From contig JAISHE010000044.1 of the NCBI GenBank assembly GCA_031262745.1, forward strand, positions 1-41,897: 41,897 nt of DNA, read 5' to 3'. The notes beneath the pieces were generated by a model. That model was not told the origin of the DNA. It saw only the letters and a program-made list of their open reading frames with translations, and did not search any database. A program made the translations under genes and the position numbers. Below, one piece after another: positions 6,909 through 15,318 of this stretch. This DNA is from Culturomica sp. (GTDB taxonomy: Bacteria > Bacteroidota > Bacteroidia > Bacteroidales > Marinifilaceae). The first letter of the stretch is position 1. Each line of letters begins with the position of its first letter.

Positions 6909-8009
6909 ATGGGATTACAATGTGGCATAGTGGGACTTCCGAATGTAGGTAAGTCAACTCTTTTCAATTGTTTGAGTAATGCTAAAGCTCAGGCGGCAAA
7001 TTTTCCTTTTTGTACGATAGAGCCGAATGTTGGCGTTATCACTGTGCCTGACGACAGATTAACAAAGTTGGTGGAGTTGGTTAAACCGCAAAATGTTGTT
7101 CCTGCAACGGTTGAAATAGTCGACATAGCGGGATTAGTTAAAGGAGCAAGCAAGGGCGAAGGTTTGGGCAATAAGTTTTTGGCTAATATCCGTGAAACCG
7201 ATGCCATAATCCACGTTCTACGCTGCTTTGACGACGGCAACATTGTGCATGTCGACGGAGATATAAATCCTGTGAGGGATAAGGAGACGATTGACACCGA
7301 ATTGCAATTGAAAGACCTTGAAACTGTGCTTAACCGCTTGCAAAAGGATGAGAAACGCGCTGTTACCGGTGGTGATGCCACAGCAAAAAGATTGGTGGAA
7401 GTGCTTTATTTATATCGCAATGCATTGGAAAAAGGACTTTCAGCTCGCACCGTTGAGTTGACGGAACCGCAACAGGAGTTGGCAAAGGATTTACAGTTGC
7501 TCACGAATAAACCGATACTTTATGTTTGTAATGTTGACGAGGCATCTGTGAGAACCGGCAACAAGTATGTTGATGCTTTGAAGGAAGCCGTGAAGGATGA
7601 AAATGCGGAAGTAATGGTGATTGGTGCGGCGATTGAGGCGGAAATTGCCGAGTTGGAAACTTATGAAGAAAAGCAATTGTTTCTGGAAGATTTGGGACTG
7701 GAAGAAGCCGGTGTGAACAAGTTGATACGCACGGCATATAAGTTATTAAATCTGCAAACATATTTCACCGCCGGACCGAAAGAGGTGAGAGCGTGGACGT
7801 TTCGTAAGGGTATGAAAGCACCGCAAACCGCCGGCATTATTCATTCCGACTTTGAGAAAGGTTTCATTCGTGCCGAAGTGATCAAGTATGACGATTATAT
7901 GAAATACGGTAGCGAGGCGGCAGTGAAGGAAGCCGGCAAAATGGGCGTGGAAGGTAAGGATTACGTGGTGCAAGACGGAGACGTGATGCACTTCCGTTTC
8001 AACGTTTAA
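6909..8009 (+). CDS. ychF: Redox-regulated ATPase YchF (Obg-like ATPase)
   Basis: A 366-aa protein, the usual family length. YchF is a cytoplasmic P-loop ATPase of the Obg group that binds ribosomes and is linked to oxidative-stress control. The P-loop GLPNVGKST (residues 9-17) is followed by the switch II region VDIAGLVKGAS and NVDE, the altered NKxD motif that gives this family ATP preference. The C-terminal TGS-like domain ends in VQDGDVMHFRFNV. I chose ATG 6909 because the protein then begins MGLQCGIVGLPNVGKS as in the family; the frame extends upstream without homology. It is transcribed away from the ATPase gene across the 33-bp repeats. Confidence 0.97.
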   Translation: MGLQCGIVGLPNVGKSTLFNCLSNAKAQAANFPFCTIEPNVGVITVPDDRLTKLVELVKPQNVVPATVEIVDIAGLVKGASKGEGLGNKFLANIRETDAIIHVLRCFDDGNIVHVDGDINPVRDKETIDTELQLKDLETVLNRLQKDEKRAVTGGDATAKRLVEVLYLYRNALEKGLSARTVELTEPQQELAKDLQLLTNKPILYVCNVDEASVRTGNKYVDALKEAVKDENAEVMVIGAAIEAEIAELETYEEKQLFLEDLGLEEAGVNKLIRTAYKLLNLQTYFTAGPKEVRAWTFRKGMKAPQTAGIIHSDFEKGFIRAEVIKYDDYMKYGSEAAVKEAGKMGVEGKDYVVQDGDVMHFRFNV

Positions 8010-8016
8010 TTTAAGG

Positions 8017-8583
8017 CTATTTTATTTCAAATTCCATTATTGTGCGCTCGCCGAGCGACATTTGCAGTCGGTCGCCACGCCGGAGATTACGGTAAGTGAA
8101 ACGATTTCCGCAGAAAAAGTAATCGCCTGTTTTAATCATGAAATATTTTGATGTTTCCGCAACGAATTGTTCCGGATTGACGGGCATTTCCGATATTTTC
8201 CCCTCAAAAATCAGTTTATCGTTTACCAGAAAGCCGTATTTTAAATCTTCTCCTTCGTAGGTTTGCATTTCGCTTATGGCAGCCGATTCGTCGAATGAGG
8301 ATGCAAGATTAGATAAGATGTTGTTTCCTTTTAGAGTGTTTTCTATACTTTCGGCATAAAACCTTATGCCCGTACCGATTTCATTGTAGTATCTGCCGGC
8401 AAATCGTTCCGAGATGCCTTTACCGAGTTTTGAAGCCCGCAACACAATCTGAGGCACACAGTGTATTACCTCCGAAAAGTAGGGGATGTAAAAATTGTTG
8501 TTGCTACGAAGTAGGGCATTGTCGCCTATAATATTCGGAAACATCCGTCCTTTTGAATCATATTCTGCGCAAATGAGTTTCAT
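8017..8583 (-). CDS. FAH-family protein lacking metal-binding residues
   Basis: This 188-aa protein resembles the short fumarylacetoacetate hydrolase-family proteins of Bacteroidota, for example in the segment GKGISERFAGRYYNEIG. Active members carry a metal site with an E-x-E motif (as in HYEVELVV) and a later Asp in ARDLQ. Here the first motif reads HCVPQIVL (residues 41-48), so the glutamates are Val43 and Gln45, and ARD reads AES (77-79). It probably does not catalyse the family's usual metal-dependent reaction. It has its own promoter divergent from rarA and converges on ychF with a 7-bp gap. A binding or structural role is possible; substrate unknown. Confidence 0.7.
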   Translation of the reverse strand: MKLICAEYDSKGRMFPNIIGDNALLRSNNNFYIPYFSEVIHCVPQIVLRASKLGKGISERFAGRYYNEIGTGIRFYAESIENTLKGNNILSNLASSFDESAAISEMQTYEGEDLKYGFLVNDKLIFEGKISEMPVNPEQFVAETSKYFMIKTGDYFFCGNRFTYRNLRRGDRLQMSLGERTIMEFEIK

Positions 8584-8603
8584 AGTAATACTTAAACAGA
8601 TGA

Positions 8604-8634
8604 CAAAAGTACGGTAATTCGATTAGATTACCAA
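8604..8634 (-). promoter_or_regulatory. Promoter for FAH-like gene
   Basis: On the minus strand, TTG (8634-8632) and TACTTTTG (8611-8604) are 20 nt apart, fitting the Bacteroidota consensus. The start would fall near 8597, just upstream of ATG 8583. Its -33 lies next to the rarA -33 in the palindrome-like CAACTTG. Confidence 0.5.
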
Positions 8635-8635
8635 C

Positions 8636-8666
8636 TTGTAATCGTGAGCGAAAATACCTACCTTTG
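8636..8666 (+). promoter_or_regulatory. Promoter for rarA-kdsA
   Basis: TTG (8636-8638) and TACCTTTG (8659-8666) are 20 nt apart, ahead of the rarA ATG at 8691. It is arranged back-to-back with the promoter of the FAH-like gene. Confidence 0.6.
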
Positions 8667-8690
8667 TGGACTTGAAAGGAAGTTGATTTT

Positions 8691-9965
8691 ATGGATAATA
8701 CGCCTTTGGCTGAAAGATTGCGACCAAAATCTTTGGATGATTATATAGGTCAAAAACATTTGATCGGAGAAGGGAAGGTGCTTCGGAAAATGATAGAATC
8801 CGGAAATATTGCATCTTTTATTCTGTGGGGACCTCCGGGTGTGGGTAAAACAACTTTGGCGATGATTATTGCCGAGCAATTGCAAAGACCGTTTTATGTG
8901 TTGAGTGCCGTTAATTCCGGTGTGAAAGATGTGAGAGAGGTGATACAGAAAGCGGAGAGCCAACGTTTTTTCAATACCCCCAATCCCATTCTTTTTATTG
9001 ATGAAATACACCGTTTTTCAAAGTCGCAACAGGATTCTTTGCTTGCTGCCGTAGAGAAAGGTACGGTTACTTTAATCGGTGCCACCACCGAAAATCCGTC
9101 ATTTGAGGTCATATCGCCTTTACTTTCCCGTTGTCAAGTGTACGTTTTAAAGGAATTGGACAAGTCGGATCTCGAACAACTTATTCACAATGCTCTAACA
9201 AAAGATTTCTATTTGAAGGAGAAGAAAATCACAGTTAAGGAAAGCGATGCGATGATTGCTTTTAGCGGTGGCGACGCCCGCAAGCTGTTGAATATTCTGG
9301 AATTGGTTGTGGGTGCGCAAAAGGGGGATGACATTGTTATCGACAACGAGATTGTGCGTAAGGAATTGCAGGAAAATCCCTTGATGTATGATAAAGACGG
9401 AGAGCAGCACTACGATATTATTTCGGCAATGATAAAATCGGTTAGAGGTAGCGATCCCAATGCGGCACTTTATTATATGGCGCGCATGCTCACCGGTGGG
9501 GAAGATCCCAAGTTCATTGCCCGACGGCTCGTGATACTTGCAGCGGAGGATATCGGTTTGGCAAATCCGAATGCCTTGCTTATAGCCAACACCTGTTTTG
9601 ATACGGTGCATAAAATAGGAATGCCGGAAGCACGTATACCGCTTTCGGAATGTGTGATATATCTTGCAACTTCGCCCAAAAGTAATTCGGCTTATTTGGC
9701 TATCGACAGTGCATTTGCTAAGGTTAAGGCAACCGGTAATTTGCAGGTGCCCTTATATTTGCGCAATGCTCCCACCAAGTTGATGAAGGATTTGAATTAC
9801 GGTAAGGATTATAAGTATGCCCATGATTTTGCCGGTAATTTTGTGGAGCAGGAATATCTACCGTCGGAAATTAAGGATGAAGTGTTTTACCATCCTCAAA
9901 ACAATGCACAGGAAACGAAGATTATGGAACGATTACGTGCATGGTGGAAAAAGAAATACAAATAA
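8691..9965 (+). CDS. rarA: Replication-associated recombination protein A
   Basis: A 424-aa AAA+ ATPase of the RarA/MgsA/WRNIP1 family, which acts at stalled or gapped replication forks together with single-strand binding protein. The N-terminus AERLRPKSLDDYIGQKHL is the family signature. Walker A is GPPGVGKT (47-54), Walker B is ILFIDEIH (D104-E105), and sensor 1 is in GATTENPSFEV. The C-terminal half carries the tetramerisation and MgsA-type region (GGEDPKFIARRLVILAAEDIG). Length is normal. The kdsA start follows the stop by 11 nt, so the two are probably co-transcribed, though their functions are unrelated. Confidence 0.96.
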   Translation: MDNTPLAERLRPKSLDDYIGQKHLIGEGKVLRKMIESGNIASFILWGPPGVGKTTLAMIIAEQLQRPFYVLSAVNSGVKDVREVIQKAESQRFFNTPNPILFIDEIHRFSKSQQDSLLAAVEKGTVTLIGATTENPSFEVISPLLSRCQVYVLKELDKSDLEQLIHNALTKDFYLKEKKITVKESDAMIAFSGGDARKLLNILELVVGAQKGDDIVIDNEIVRKELQENPLMYDKDGEQHYDIISAMIKSVRGSDPNAALYYMARMLTGGEDPKFIARRLVILAAEDIGLANPNALLIANTCFDTVHKIGMPEARIPLSECVIYLATSPKSNSAYLAIDSAFAKVKATGNLQVPLYLRNAPTKLMKDLNYGKDYKYAHDFAGNFVEQEYLPSEIKDEVFYHPQNNAQETKIMERLRAWWKKKYK

Positions 9966-9976
9966 ATCAAAACGAT

Positions 9977-10783
9977 ATGAATTTTATAGCAGAAATAGAG
10001 AAGTCTAAGATGTTTTTTCTTTTAGCCGGTCCTTGTGTGATTGAAGGCGAGGAAATGGCGTTGAGAATAGCCGAAAAAGTTGTGGAAACGACGGCACGAC
10101 TTGGCATACCTTACGTTTTTAAAGGTTCTTTTAAAAAAGCGAATCGCTCTCGTTTGGATTCATTCACGGGTATTGGAGATGAAAAAGCTTTAAAGATATT
10201 GGCAAAGGTTCGACAAGAATTTAATATACCGGTTGTTACCGATATACATTCACCGGAGGATGCGCGTTTGGCAGCGGACTACACGGATGTTTTGCAGATA
10301 CCGGCTTTTTTGAGCCGTCAAACGGATTTACTTGTGGCAGCCGCTCTGACGGGTAAGATTGTAAACATTAAAAAAGGACAATTCCTTGCGCCGGAAGCTA
10401 TGAAATTTGCCGTTGATAAAGTGCGTGAATCGGGAAATAATAACGTTATGCTTACGGAAAGGGGCACCACTTTCGGATACTACGATTTGGTGGTTGACTA
10501 TCGTGGCATTAGCACAATGCAAAAAACTTGCGAATGTCCGGTTGTGGTGGATGTTACTCATTCGTTGCAACAACCTAATCAATCAAGCGGGGTTACCGGT
10601 GGTCGTCCGGATTTGATTGAAACCGTTGCAAAAGCCGGAATAGCAGTCGGTGCCGACGGTCTTTTTATCGAAACTCACGAGAATCCTTGCGTGGCAAAGT
10701 CCGACGGTGCAAACATGCTCCGTTTGGAATTGTTGGACGATTTACTTACAAAGTTGGTGAGAATAAGAGAAGCGATTTTGTAA
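9977..10783 (+). CDS. kdsA: 3-deoxy-8-phosphooctulonate (KDO-8-P) synthase
   Basis: A 268-aa cytoplasmic enzyme that condenses phosphoenolpyruvate with arabinose 5-phosphate to make KDO-8-phosphate for lipopolysaccharide core. The start at ATG 9977 gives MNFIAEIEKSK before the LAGPCVIE motif; an upstream frame overlapping rarA has no homology. KGSFKKANRS and GGRPDL are family motifs. Cys20, His195, Glu232 and Asp243 match the four ligands of the metal-dependent class (Aquifex type), rather than the Asn of the metal-free E. coli class. It converges on the next gene through a 12-bp palindrome that contains both stop codons. Confidence 0.96.
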   Translation: MNFIAEIEKSKMFFLLAGPCVIEGEEMALRIAEKVVETTARLGIPYVFKGSFKKANRSRLDSFTGIGDEKALKILAKVRQEFNIPVVTDIHSPEDARLAADYTDVLQIPAFLSRQTDLLVAAALTGKIVNIKKGQFLAPEAMKFAVDKVRESGNNNVMLTERGTTFGYYDLVVDYRGISTMQKTCECPVVVDVTHSLQQPNQSSGVTGGRPDLIETVAKAGIAVGADGLFIETHENPCVAKSDGANMLRLELLDDLLTKLVRIREAIL

Positions 10784-10792
10784 AATATTTTA
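10781..10792. repeat. Palindrome carrying both stop codons
   Basis: TAAAATATTTTA is a perfect 12-bp palindrome. Its left end is the kdsA stop and its right end is the stop of the minus-strand gene. It could form a weak bidirectional hairpin, but it lacks a GC stem. Confidence 0.6.
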
Positions 10793-11659
10793 TAAGACAA
10801 ATTCCGTAGAACCTATGTTTTCATCATCGCAAAACAGTTCTGCGGTGTATGCTCCTTTTATCAAACTGCCGTCGTTGGGCCAATAGATGGAGGTTTCCAA
10901 ACGTTCCCCTTCGTATTCGATTTCACGTTTTGCAGAGTAGGTGAGGCTCACTTTCTGGTACTTGAAGAAAGAATTTTCACTAAACGCCATCACTTGTCCG
11001 TCCGGACGTTTGATACGTAAATAAACAGTGCGCACGCCGCGTTTTGCGGTTATGTTTTTAGGAATTACAAAATCGGCACGCAGTTGAAAGCATCTTTTCC
11101 AATTCACTTCCCTGCCTTTTTTGTTTATAGGTATGACAACGAAATTTTCAACAGTCAAAGCACTTGCAATTTCGATAACCTTTTCCATGTCTTTTTTGTC
11201 GGTTTCCAACTTTTTGTTTCTTTCACGAAGCCAGTCCGATTGTTTTTTCACCTGAGTATTTTCTTGCGTAAGTTTCTGATTAAGTTGATTTAGAGAGTCT
11301 ATTTGCACTACATAATCTCTAAGCACCGATTTCAGTGTGCCGATTTCTTTTCGATAACGAGAAATTTCCGCATACGAATTATCCCGAAATTTCTTCATTT
11401 CTCCCATTAACGTAGAAATCTTTTCTTGTTCTAAAAAAAGTTTTTCGTTCAGAGTGTCGTTTGTGGTTTTCAAATCGTCGTAACTGTGGCTCAAATCGGA
11501 TAATTCATTTTCGAGAAGTTGTTTTTCTTCATGTATTTGTGCAATGTGCTTTTGATTTTTGGAACGTTCTACGAGAAAAAATACTAACAAGCCCACCATT
11601 ATCACACCGAGAACTATGATTGTATAAATCAATAATTTATCCTTTTTTTGAGTTTCCAT
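10790..11659 (-). CDS. Membrane-anchored coiled-coil protein
   Basis: A 289-aa protein with one membrane segment (about residues 9-30, LLIYTIIVLGVIMVGLLVFF) and a long coiled coil (about 35-160) rich in Leu, Glu, Gln and Lys. A C-terminal beta-rich domain (about 165-289) contains ENFVVIPINKKGREVNWKR and YLRIKRPDGQVM. The likely topology is an inner-membrane anchor with the coiled coil and beta domain on one side, probably periplasmic. It looks like a conserved Bacteroidota protein of unknown function. It has a minus-strand TATCTTTG promoter and is divergent from the DUF2851 gene. Confidence 0.8.
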   Translation of the reverse strand: METQKKDKLLIYTIIVLGVIMVGLLVFFLVERSKNQKHIAQIHEEKQLLENELSDLSHSYDDLKTTNDTLNEKLFLEQEKISTLMGEMKKFRDNSYAEISRYRKEIGTLKSVLRDYVVQIDSLNQLNQKLTQENTQVKKQSDWLRERNKKLETDKKDMEKVIEIASALTVENFVVIPINKKGREVNWKRCFQLRADFVIPKNITAKRGVRTVYLRIKRPDGQVMAFSENSFFKYQKVSLTYSAKREIEYEGERLETSIYWPNDGSLIKGAYTAELFCDDENIGSTEFVL

Positions 11660-11679
11660 ATTTTTGTATTAATCAGACA

Positions 11680-11687
11680 CAAAGATA
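11680..11687 (-). promoter_or_regulatory. -7 box for coiled-coil membrane protein gene
   Basis: Plus-strand CAAAGATA reads TATCTTTG on the minus strand, 20 nt upstream of the ATG at 11659. It matches TAnnTTTG exactly. Confidence 0.5.
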
Positions 11688-11731
11688 AGAGTTAAAAAAA
11701 ATATTTCCTCTATTCGATTTGTTTTTTTGTA

Positions 11732-11740
11732 AAAGGAGGT
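11732..11740 (+). promoter_or_regulatory. Strong Shine-Dalgarno before DUF2851 gene
   Basis: AAAGGAGGT is a near-complete anti-16S match, unusual in this window where most starts have none. It is 11 nt before ATG 11752 and 5 nt before GTG 11746. The spacing makes ATG 11752 the better start. Confidence 0.55.
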
Positions 11741-11751
11741 AAATTGTGGGT

Positions 11752-13029
11752 ATGAAAGAATCATTTTTACATTTTATTTGGGGAAACGGTTTATTCGGAG
11801 ACGGCAATTTTCGCACACATTCGGGTAAACAAATAAAAGTATTAAATCCGGGTAGTTTGAACAGAGATTCGGGACCGGATTTTTTTAATGCGCAAATTCT
11901 GATTGACGGAATTATCTTGGTTGGTAATATTGAAATTCACATTCGCAGTAGCGATTGGTACAAACACGGTCATCACTTGGATGCGGCTTACAACAATACA
12001 ATTCTATCTGTTGTTAAAGAAAACGACGGAGTTGTACGCACTCAACAAGGCTTTGAAGTGGAAAGTGTTACACTCGAACAGGCAGATAATTTGTATGAAG
12101 AATATTTGTTTCTTTGTAACACTCGTACCCAACCGGCTTGTGCCAAGAATCTGGAAACGTTGAACGATAGTTATTTCTACTTGACGCTTTATTCGATAGC
12201 TGTGGAGCGTTTGAAAAGGAAGGTGGACGACGTTAAGAAGATTCTGCACGAGACCGGTGGAGATTGGGGCGAATGTTTATATAGAATGATTTGCAAATAT
12301 TGGAACGGACATATAAACACTTATCCTTTTTATAGACTTGCTCTTTATTTGCCTTACAAAACGATTTTGAAATATGTAGGAAATCCCATGCAAATAGAAG
12401 CCTTGTTGTTTGGTGTGTCCGGTTTGATGCAATATGCCGAAGATGATGAATATGTGAAAAGTTTAAAGAAAGAGTATTTGTTTCTTCGCAATAAACATAG
12501 ACTGACGGAGATGCGTAATGAAGAATGGAAATTCATGCGCATACGTCCCGACGCATTTCCTACGGTTAGGATAGCTTTGCTTGCATCTTTTATTAATAAA
12601 TTAGGTAACTTTATATCTTATTTACCTGAAATCAAAGATTTTAAAGAGTTTAGATTTATATTTGAATGTGAAGTTTCCGATTATTGGAAAACACATTATT
12701 TATTCGGGAAAACGTCTAAATCAAGAATTAAAAGACCGGGTATGACATTGCAGACAACTTTAGTAATTAATGCTTTTATACCTTTTATTTTTCTTTACGG
12801 CAGGGAACGCAATGATGAAGAAATGACAGCGAGGGCACTGCGTTGGTTGGAAGAAGAAAAAGCGGAAGACAATTTTATTGTGAGAAAATGGACGGAATGC
12901 GGTTTCACATTTGATAATGCAATGCAAACACAAGCTTTGATACAATTATTTAGAGAATATTGCGAAAAGAAGAAATGTTTAAACTGTCGCTTGGGAAGGG
13001 AAATGTTTAAAGTGATGTCTGAGGTGTAA
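11752..13029 (+). CDS. DUF2851 family protein
   Basis: A 425-aa protein of the DUF2851 family, found mainly in Bacteroidota and of unknown function. The N-terminal part is typical: KESFLHFIWGNGLF, then LNPGSLNRDSGPDFFNAQI and GNIEIHIRSSDWYKHGHH. The E-x-H and D-x-x-x-H pattern there looks like a possible metal or nuclease-like site, but this is only suggestive. No signal peptide or membrane segment is visible. The start is ATG 11752, behind a strong ribosome binding site. Its 3' end overlaps the convergent small membrane protein gene by 23 bp. Confidence 0.85.
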   Translation: MKESFLHFIWGNGLFGDGNFRTHSGKQIKVLNPGSLNRDSGPDFFNAQILIDGIILVGNIEIHIRSSDWYKHGHHLDAAYNNTILSVVKENDGVVRTQQGFEVESVTLEQADNLYEEYLFLCNTRTQPACAKNLETLNDSYFYLTLYSIAVERLKRKVDDVKKILHETGGDWGECLYRMICKYWNGHINTYPFYRLALYLPYKTILKYVGNPMQIEALLFGVSGLMQYAEDDEYVKSLKKEYLFLRNKHRLTEMRNEEWKFMRIRPDAFPTVRIALLASFINKLGNFISYLPEIKDFKEFRFIFECEVSDYWKTHYLFGKTSKSRIKRPGMTLQTTLVINAFIPFIFLYGRERNDEEMTARALRWLEEEKAEDNFIVRKWTECGFTFDNAMQTQALIQLFREYCEKKKCLNCRLGREMFKVMSEV

Positions 13030-13396
13030 GCAAGTCGATAATTTCTTGTCGCAGAGAATAAGGAAGAGTGATTTTACGTTTTTCGAGACTTGTGAGCCAA
13101 TCGGGAATTTCCGTTGTTTTCATGGTGTAAAGTATATCACGGAAAATATCAATTTGCTCGTCCGAATAGGCGTTTTCTTCGGTACCTTGAAAGGTGTCAA
13201 GTTCCTCGTCGTTGAAATATTCTACTTGTAAAGATATTTTTCTAAGACCTTTTTCACAGATTTCATGCGCTCCACAACATTCTTTATCATCAATTGTAGT
13301 AGTTGATTCAGGATTTTTTGATTTGCGACCGAATAAAAAAGTAAATAACCCAACAATCAACAGTAATCCCGCAATGCCTATAATGATGTACAGCAT
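13007..13396 (-). CDS. Small membrane-anchored protein with Cys cluster
   Basis: A 129-aa protein with one N-terminal membrane helix (about residues 3-21), a basic stop-transfer segment FGRKSK, then a short motif CCGAHEIC (Cys40, Cys41, Cys47) and an acidic soluble tail. The Cys/His cluster might bind metal. It looks like a conserved Bacteroidota protein of unknown function. It lies 19 bp behind the coiled-coil lipoprotein gene and is probably co-transcribed with it. It overlaps the DUF2851 gene tail to tail. Confidence 0.7.
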   Translation of the reverse strand: MLYIIIGIAGLLLIVGLFTFLFGRKSKNPESTTTIDDKECCGAHEICEKGLRKISLQVEYFNDEELDTFQGTEENAYSDEQIDIFRDILYTMKTTEIPDWLTSLEKRKITLPYSLRQEIIDLLTPQTSL

Positions 13397-13415
13397 TTTA
13401 ATTTCGTGAGGGAAG

Positions 13416-14066
13416 TTATTGGTTTAATTCTTTTTTGAGAAGATTTACTTGATTTTGCAACTTTTTGATTTCAGCGTCGCTTTCGGCTTTTTGTTTGCGT
13501 ATCCAACTCAATTTATTGTTTGCATCGGTCAAATCCTTTTTCAACTTTTCAATTTCGTTGGCATCTCCAATACCTTTGCTGTTGGCGATTTCCAAATCAC
13601 TTTTCAGTTTACGATTTTCCCATTCGTATTTCTTTTGGAGTTCGGATATTTCCTTTTGGAGATCGTCTCTTTGTGCGGTGATTGATTTTAAATTTGCTTC
13701 AAGGCTTTTTACTTTTTGTTGGGTATCTCTACTGCTGTATGCAATTTCGTTGGTGGCAGTGTTGAGTTCAAATTTCAATTCGGATTGTTTCTTTTCCAAA
13801 TTGGTTAATTTTTCTTGAAGTTCGTCGATACTTTTATCTTTTTGTGCATTGTTTGCAGTTAGTTCGTAACGGATTTTGTTGAATTCTTCCTTACTTTTAT
13901 CCATTTCTTTTTCCAGATTTCGTTTATCCTTCTTTAATTGGGCAACTTCTCTATCCGAAGATTGTTTAGCACGTGCCAATTCGTCGAATTTCTTTTTTGA
14001 AACACAGGAACTTAAAGAAAGTGTAACTATTAATAGGCTGACTATATAGATAAAATTTCTTCTCAT
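13416..14066 (-). CDS. Coiled-coil lipoprotein
   Basis: A 216-aa lipoprotein. The signal peptide ends in a lipobox LSSC, with Cys21 as the predicted lipidation site. Almost the whole mature protein (about 30-214) is a continuous coiled coil rich in Lys, Glu, Leu and Gln. It resembles the coiled-coil N-terminal part of some envelope lipoproteins that also carry an OmpA domain, but no OmpA domain is present. It probably acts at the cell envelope as a structural spacer. It leads an operon with the small membrane protein and has a minus-strand TACATTTG promoter. Confidence 0.8.
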   Translation of the reverse strand: MRRNFIYIVSLLIVTLSLSSCVSKKKFDELARAKQSSDREVAQLKKDKRNLEKEMDKSKEEFNKIRYELTANNAQKDKSIDELQEKLTNLEKKQSELKFELNTATNEIAYSSRDTQQKVKSLEANLKSITAQRDDLQKEISELQKKYEWENRKLKSDLEIANSKGIGDANEIEKLKKDLTDANNKLSWIRKQKAESDAEIKKLQNQVNLLKKELNQ

Positions 14067-14093
14067 AATGGTAATTTTTAACGATTTAATTAC

Positions 14094-14114
14094 TTACTTT
14101 GTGGCACAAATGTA
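14094..14114. promoter_or_regulatory. Facing -7 boxes for divergent genes
   Basis: The plus strand carries TTACTTTG (14094-14101, one mismatch to consensus). The minus strand carries TACATTTG (14114-14107). They point toward each other with 5 nt between, so the plus promoter serves the gene at 14132 and the minus promoter serves the lipoprotein gene at 14066. Confidence 0.4.
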
Positions 14115-14131
14115 GTAAAAAAAGAAATACC

Positions 14132-15307
14132 ATGAATAAAAAGATAATAATAGCCATATTGTTTTTAGTTACTTGTTTGCTTAATGGATATACTCAAGAA
14201 AGCAATAGGTTGATAATTAAAGGTATAGTGATAGATGCAAATACTGCTTCTCCTCTGCCGCTTGCAAATATCGGAGTGATTGGAACAACATTAGGAGTTG
14301 CGTCCGATATGGATGGAGAATTTGAACTTTCTTTGCCACAACAACATGGTGATAAGACTTTGAGGTTTTCTGTTATGGGATATGCACGCTATGACGTGAA
14401 AGTGATCGATGCCGCAAATATGGGTGAAATGAAGGTTGAATTGAAACCGATCTCTATCAGAATGAATGAAGTTACCGTCAGAGCTAAGTCATTAGTGCTC
14501 ATTAGAATGTTGCGTAATGTAGTGGAGAATATCTCTAAGAATTATATCAATAGACCATATAACTACACCGGATATTTTGAGTATAAAACTTTTACAGACG
14601 ATGTACAGAATATGACCAAAGAAGCAATTGTAAACATTTATGATAGCAAAGGTTATAAGCGAGCAGATGTTGAAGATGCTTTCAAATCATTGAATTATGT
14701 TTTTACTGAGGTGAAAAGAGGTGGTAAATCACGTTCTGTTTATGATAATCTCACTTATTTTGATGATATTCTTACTGCTGATGTAGTGAGGAATACGAGA
14801 AATGTACTTGATACGGCAAATGTTGACCTTTTTACTTTGATTGATAAAGGTAAAACGGAATATGAAGGCGATTCCGTGCAAATTATTGCTTACGAAGCGA
14901 CAAATCCTACAATATCATTAAGCGGTAGTGCGGAAGCCACCAAATTTAGCGGAATAATCTATGTTAATTTGAAAGATTTTGCCGTATTGAAAAATGAAAT
15001 GACTATATCTTCAAGCGGTTTCACTACTTTGGGACGTGATTTTTTCTCTGCCGCCGATGCCAACAAAGAGAATGTGAAGTACGTAGTTTCTACTACTTAC
15101 AAAAAATTAAATTCCACTTATTTTTTGAGCGGTGTGAACGTTTCTTATTCTTATAATGAAAATTCTAAGAAGCAAAGCGGTAAAATGCAGTACACTACAA
15201 CCTTAATCAATCAAGATAATCCCAAATCCATAATAGGGCGCATGTATTACGAAGATGTGCGTAGCAATCCGAAATTTTGGGACAGCTATACTGTTACTGC
15301 ACCGTAA
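14132..15307 (+). CDS. Secreted protein with carboxypeptidase-regulatory-like domain
   Basis: A 391-aa exported protein. The signal peptide is MNKKIIIAILFLVTCLLNG, with cleavage likely near residue 20. Residues 24-105 form a CarboxypepD_reg-like beta domain (IIKGIVIDANTASPLPLANI, then GVASDMDGEFELSL and FSVMGYARYDV), the fold that begins many TonB-dependent receptors. The remainder (about 110-391) is an unassigned region with beta-rich character, too short to be a full receptor barrel. It probably sits in the periplasm or on the outer membrane. I chose ATG 14132 because it gives a clean signal peptide; a TTG upstream does not. Confidence 0.8.
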   Translation: MNKKIIIAILFLVTCLLNGYTQESNRLIIKGIVIDANTASPLPLANIGVIGTTLGVASDMDGEFELSLPQQHGDKTLRFSVMGYARYDVKVIDAANMGEMKVELKPISIRMNEVTVRAKSLVLIRMLRNVVENISKNYINRPYNYTGYFEYKTFTDDVQNMTKEAIVNIYDSKGYKRADVEDAFKSLNYVFTEVKRGGKSRSVYDNLTYFDDILTADVVRNTRNVLDTANVDLFTLIDKGKTEYEGDSVQIIAYEATNPTISLSGSAEATKFSGIIYVNLKDFAVLKNEMTISSSGFTTLGRDFFSAADANKENVKYVVSTTYKKLNSTYFLSGVNVSYSYNENSKKQSGKMQYTTTLINQDNPKSIIGRMYYEDVRSNPKFWDSYTVTAP

Positions 15308-15318
15308 AACAAGTTGAT

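Noticed and set aside
13449..13818. Hydrophobic open frames on the plus strand
   Set aside because: They are the complement of the coiled-coil lipoprotein gene, whose Lys/Glu codons read as Phe/Leu on the other strand.
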